A stretch of 6,727 nucleotides of DNA, from NCBI GenBank assembly GCA_900547835.1, contig URIJ01000114.1, forward strand, positions 1 through 6,727, given 5' to 3'. The position numbers and the translations under genes are program-made. Each line of letters begins with the position of its first letter. Positions within the stretch are counted from its first letter, which is position 1. Below are positions 5,680 to 6,727 of the stretch, in pieces. The DNA is from an uncultured Collinsella sp. Its GTDB lineage: Bacteria; Actinomycetota; Coriobacteriia; Coriobacteriales; Coriobacteriaceae. The notes under the pieces are model-generated. The model saw nothing but the letters and a program-made list of their open reading frames with translations, was not told the origin of the DNA and made no database searches.

Positions 5680-5694
5680 TCAAGTTGAACTTGA
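5680..5694. promoter_or_regulatory. 15-base palindrome B upstream of the hydrolase gene
   Basis: TCAAGTT-G-AACTTGA is a second perfect 7+1+7 palindrome centred at 5687, exactly 22 bp (about two helical turns) from palindrome A and about 64 bases upstream of the predicted start. Its half-site is repeated nearby as AACTTGA at 5653-5659, and the related TCAACTT occurs at 5746-5752. Spacing and position suit an activator. Confidence 0.5.
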
Positions 5695-5821
5695 GGCTTT
5701 GGCTTTGACCTGCAGTTATGGTGAATTGTTGAGAAACCATAGAGTTCAACTTTAACGTTACAGAGCCCTGTTTGAGAGGAGTTTTGGGCTGTAAAAGCCA
5801 TCTCAACGTGGGGTTTTATAA

Positions 5822-6454
5822 CTACAGCGTGCCCTTCTGGCGAGCCTGCTCAATCTCTTCGAGGGCCTCGGCGGGGGTGAACGAACAGGTGCCGTCGCCG
5901 AGTTTGATTACCTGGATATCGTCGCCGGCGTAGACCTCTCCGCCCTTTAGTACCACGCCGAAAACGCCCTCGTGGGGAAAGATGCAGTCGCCGGCGAGAT
6001 AGTAGATGGCACAGCGGGTGTGGCAGACCTTACCGATCTGACTGATTTCGACCAGGACATCGTTGCCAATCTTGAGCTGCGTTCCCAGGGGGAGCGAGAG
6101 TAGATTGATGCCTTGCGTGGTGAAGTTCTCTCCAAAGTCACCCTCGTGTACGTCGAGCCCGCGTGCCTGCGCCGTCTGGATGGACTCCGCGGCTAAAAAA
6201 GAGACCTGGCGGTGCCAATGTCCGGCGTGCGCATCGGTAGCGAGGCCAAATTGCTCGATGACGGTGTCGCGTCCATCGGCGACGGGCGACTTGCGAGTGC
6301 CTTTGTGCTCCGACGTGTTGATTGAGACGATACGGGCAGGCCCGTTGTAAGCATCGTTTGCGGTGCGTAGGGGAACTGCCGTCTGGGCACGATCCGCAAG
6401 TTCGCGCTTGGCGGCGTCAATGATGGGGTTGTTGATCGGATGAGCCTGGGGCAC
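5822..6454 (-). CDS. MOSC-domain protein, probably molybdenum-cofactor related
   Basis: The 210-residue cytoplasmic protein has a variable N-terminal extension (1-38), then a MOSC beta-barrel (about 39-185): ARIVSINTSEHKGTRK, GLATDAHAGHWHRQVSFLAA (70-89), GDFGENFTTQGI (105-116), LGTQLKIGNDVLVEISQIGK and CHTRCAIYYLAGDCIFPHEG (144-163). The conserved Cys (Cys144 or Cys148, with Cys157) would be the sulfur or metal site known in MOSC proteins, which handle molybdenum-cofactor sulfur or act in detoxifying reductions. The GKVCH-C-GDCI-P-EG pattern is that of the short MOSC proteins of anaerobes linked to molybdopterin synthesis genes. The start is GTG 6454, supported by AAAGG 7 bases upstream. No molybdopterin gene is visible here, so its partner is unknown. 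No clear terminator follows. Confidence 0.88.
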   Translation of the reverse strand: MPQAHPINNPIIDAAKRELADRAQTAVPLRTANDAYNGPARIVSINTSEHKGTRKSPVADGRDTVIEQFGLATDAHAGHWHRQVSFLAAESIQTAQARGLDVHEGDFGENFTTQGINLLSLPLGTQLKIGNDVLVEISQIGKVCHTRCAIYYLAGDCIFPHEGVFGVVLKGGEVYAGDDIQVIKLGDGTCSFTPAEALEEIEQARQKGTL

Positions 6455-6490
6455 GGTGCACCTTTCGACGGGGCGGGCAACATGTTGAAT

Positions 6491-6522
6491 CCTACAACAA
6501 TGGTAGGTTCATTGCCCATTGT
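6491..6522. repeat. Overlapping inverted repeats upstream of the MOSC gene
   Basis: CCTAC (6491-6495) pairs with GTAGG (6503-6507), and ACAATGG (6497-6503) pairs with CCATTGT (6516-6522). The two pairings exclude each other. They lie 37-68 bases before the MOSC start and may be an operator or leader structure; arms are short, so chance is possible. Confidence 0.3.
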
Positions 6523-6542
6523 CATACAACGGTGAGCGCCGT

Positions 6543-6565
6543 CTTCGTGCTGGCCTTCGTGCTGG
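6543..6565. repeat. Tandem 11-base direct repeat between divergent genes
   Basis: CTTCGTGCTGG occurs at 6543-6553 and again at 6555-6565 with a period of 12 bases. It sits in the 232-base region between the divergent MOSC gene and the last gene, a usual place for regulator half-sites. No coding explanation is convincing. Confidence 0.5.
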
Positions 6566-6600
6566 ACAATTACGTTGATTGCCATAGATACGGTGGAGCT

Positions 6601-6630
6601 TTGGGCGCCGGCGGCTTGGCACGCTAGAAT
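6601..6630 (+). promoter_or_regulatory. Candidate promoter of the last gene
   Basis: TTGGGC (6601-6606) and TAGAAT (6625-6630) are separated by 18 bases, a fair sigma-70-type match. Transcription would start near 6637, leaving a leader of about 50 bases before ATG 6687. Confidence 0.5.
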
Positions 6631-6686
6631 AAATCAGTTGCGCAAAGACCGCCCGTTGTGTGGGCAGTTCATGATAGGAAGTTTCC

Positions 6687-6727
6687 ATGGCATTGCAGTT
6701 TACAGAGCGCGAGTTCATTCCCGTGCT
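6687..6727 (+). CDS. 5' end of an unidentified gene, cut by the window edge
   Basis: Only 13 complete codons are present, reading MALQFTEREFIPV. ATG 6687 is well supported: AGGAAG (6676-6681) lies 5 bases upstream and a candidate promoter is found at 6601-6630. The FIPVL-type beginning reminds me of ATP-grasp carboxylate-amine ligases of gut actinobacteria, but so few residues cannot establish a family. It is divergent from the MOSC gene. Confidence 0.65.
   Translation, partial: MALQFTEREFIPV

Noticed and set aside
6455..6540. Molybdenum-cofactor riboswitch upstream of the MOSC gene
   Set aside because: The region is short, its inverted repeats are small and mutually exclusive, and I cannot recognise the conserved core of that RNA.

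Overview
The window looks like chromosomal DNA of a moderately GC-rich Gram-positive actinobacterium. A gut Coriobacteriia member close to Collinsella is my best guess. The reasons are the codon use, the mix of genes (M20 amidohydrolase, PcsB-like secreted hydrolase, MOSC protein, FxLYD protein, Hanks-type kinase) and their overall style. This is inference; no marker gene is present.

Left part (1-1875, + strand): the 3' end of an M20 amidohydrolase gene is followed by an AT-rich control region with a perfect TATAAT box. Then comes a type II toxin-antitoxin pair in toxin-first order (higB, then higA, overlapping by 29 bases), and a small three-helix membrane protein gene that follows higA with almost no gap.

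Middle (1876-4443, + strand): after a non-coding stretch rich in inverted repeats come a membrane-anchored FxLYD protein, an Xre-like helix-turn-helix protein and a membrane-bound Ser/Thr protein kinase. This looks like a small envelope or signalling group. The ribosome binding site of the FxLYD gene lies inside one arm of a perfect 14-base inverted repeat. A strong bidirectional terminator closes the kinase gene and also ends the converging gene on the other strand.

Right part (4454-6727): on the minus strand are a secreted coiled-coil plus lysozyme-like cell-wall hydrolase and a MOSC-domain protein. The hydrolase gene has an upstream region with two 15-base perfect palindromes whose centres are 22 bp apart, placed like activator sites. 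A gene starting at 6687 on the + strand runs off the window and is divergent from the MOSC gene.

I see no mobile element, CRISPR array, tRNA or rRNA. The parts most worth following are regulatory: a LexA-like box in the higBA promoter, the hairpin over the FxLYD ribosome binding site, and the palindrome pair upstream of the hydrolase. I did not find a clearly new multi-gene system. The nearest candidate is the FxLYD / helix-turn-helix / kinase group.
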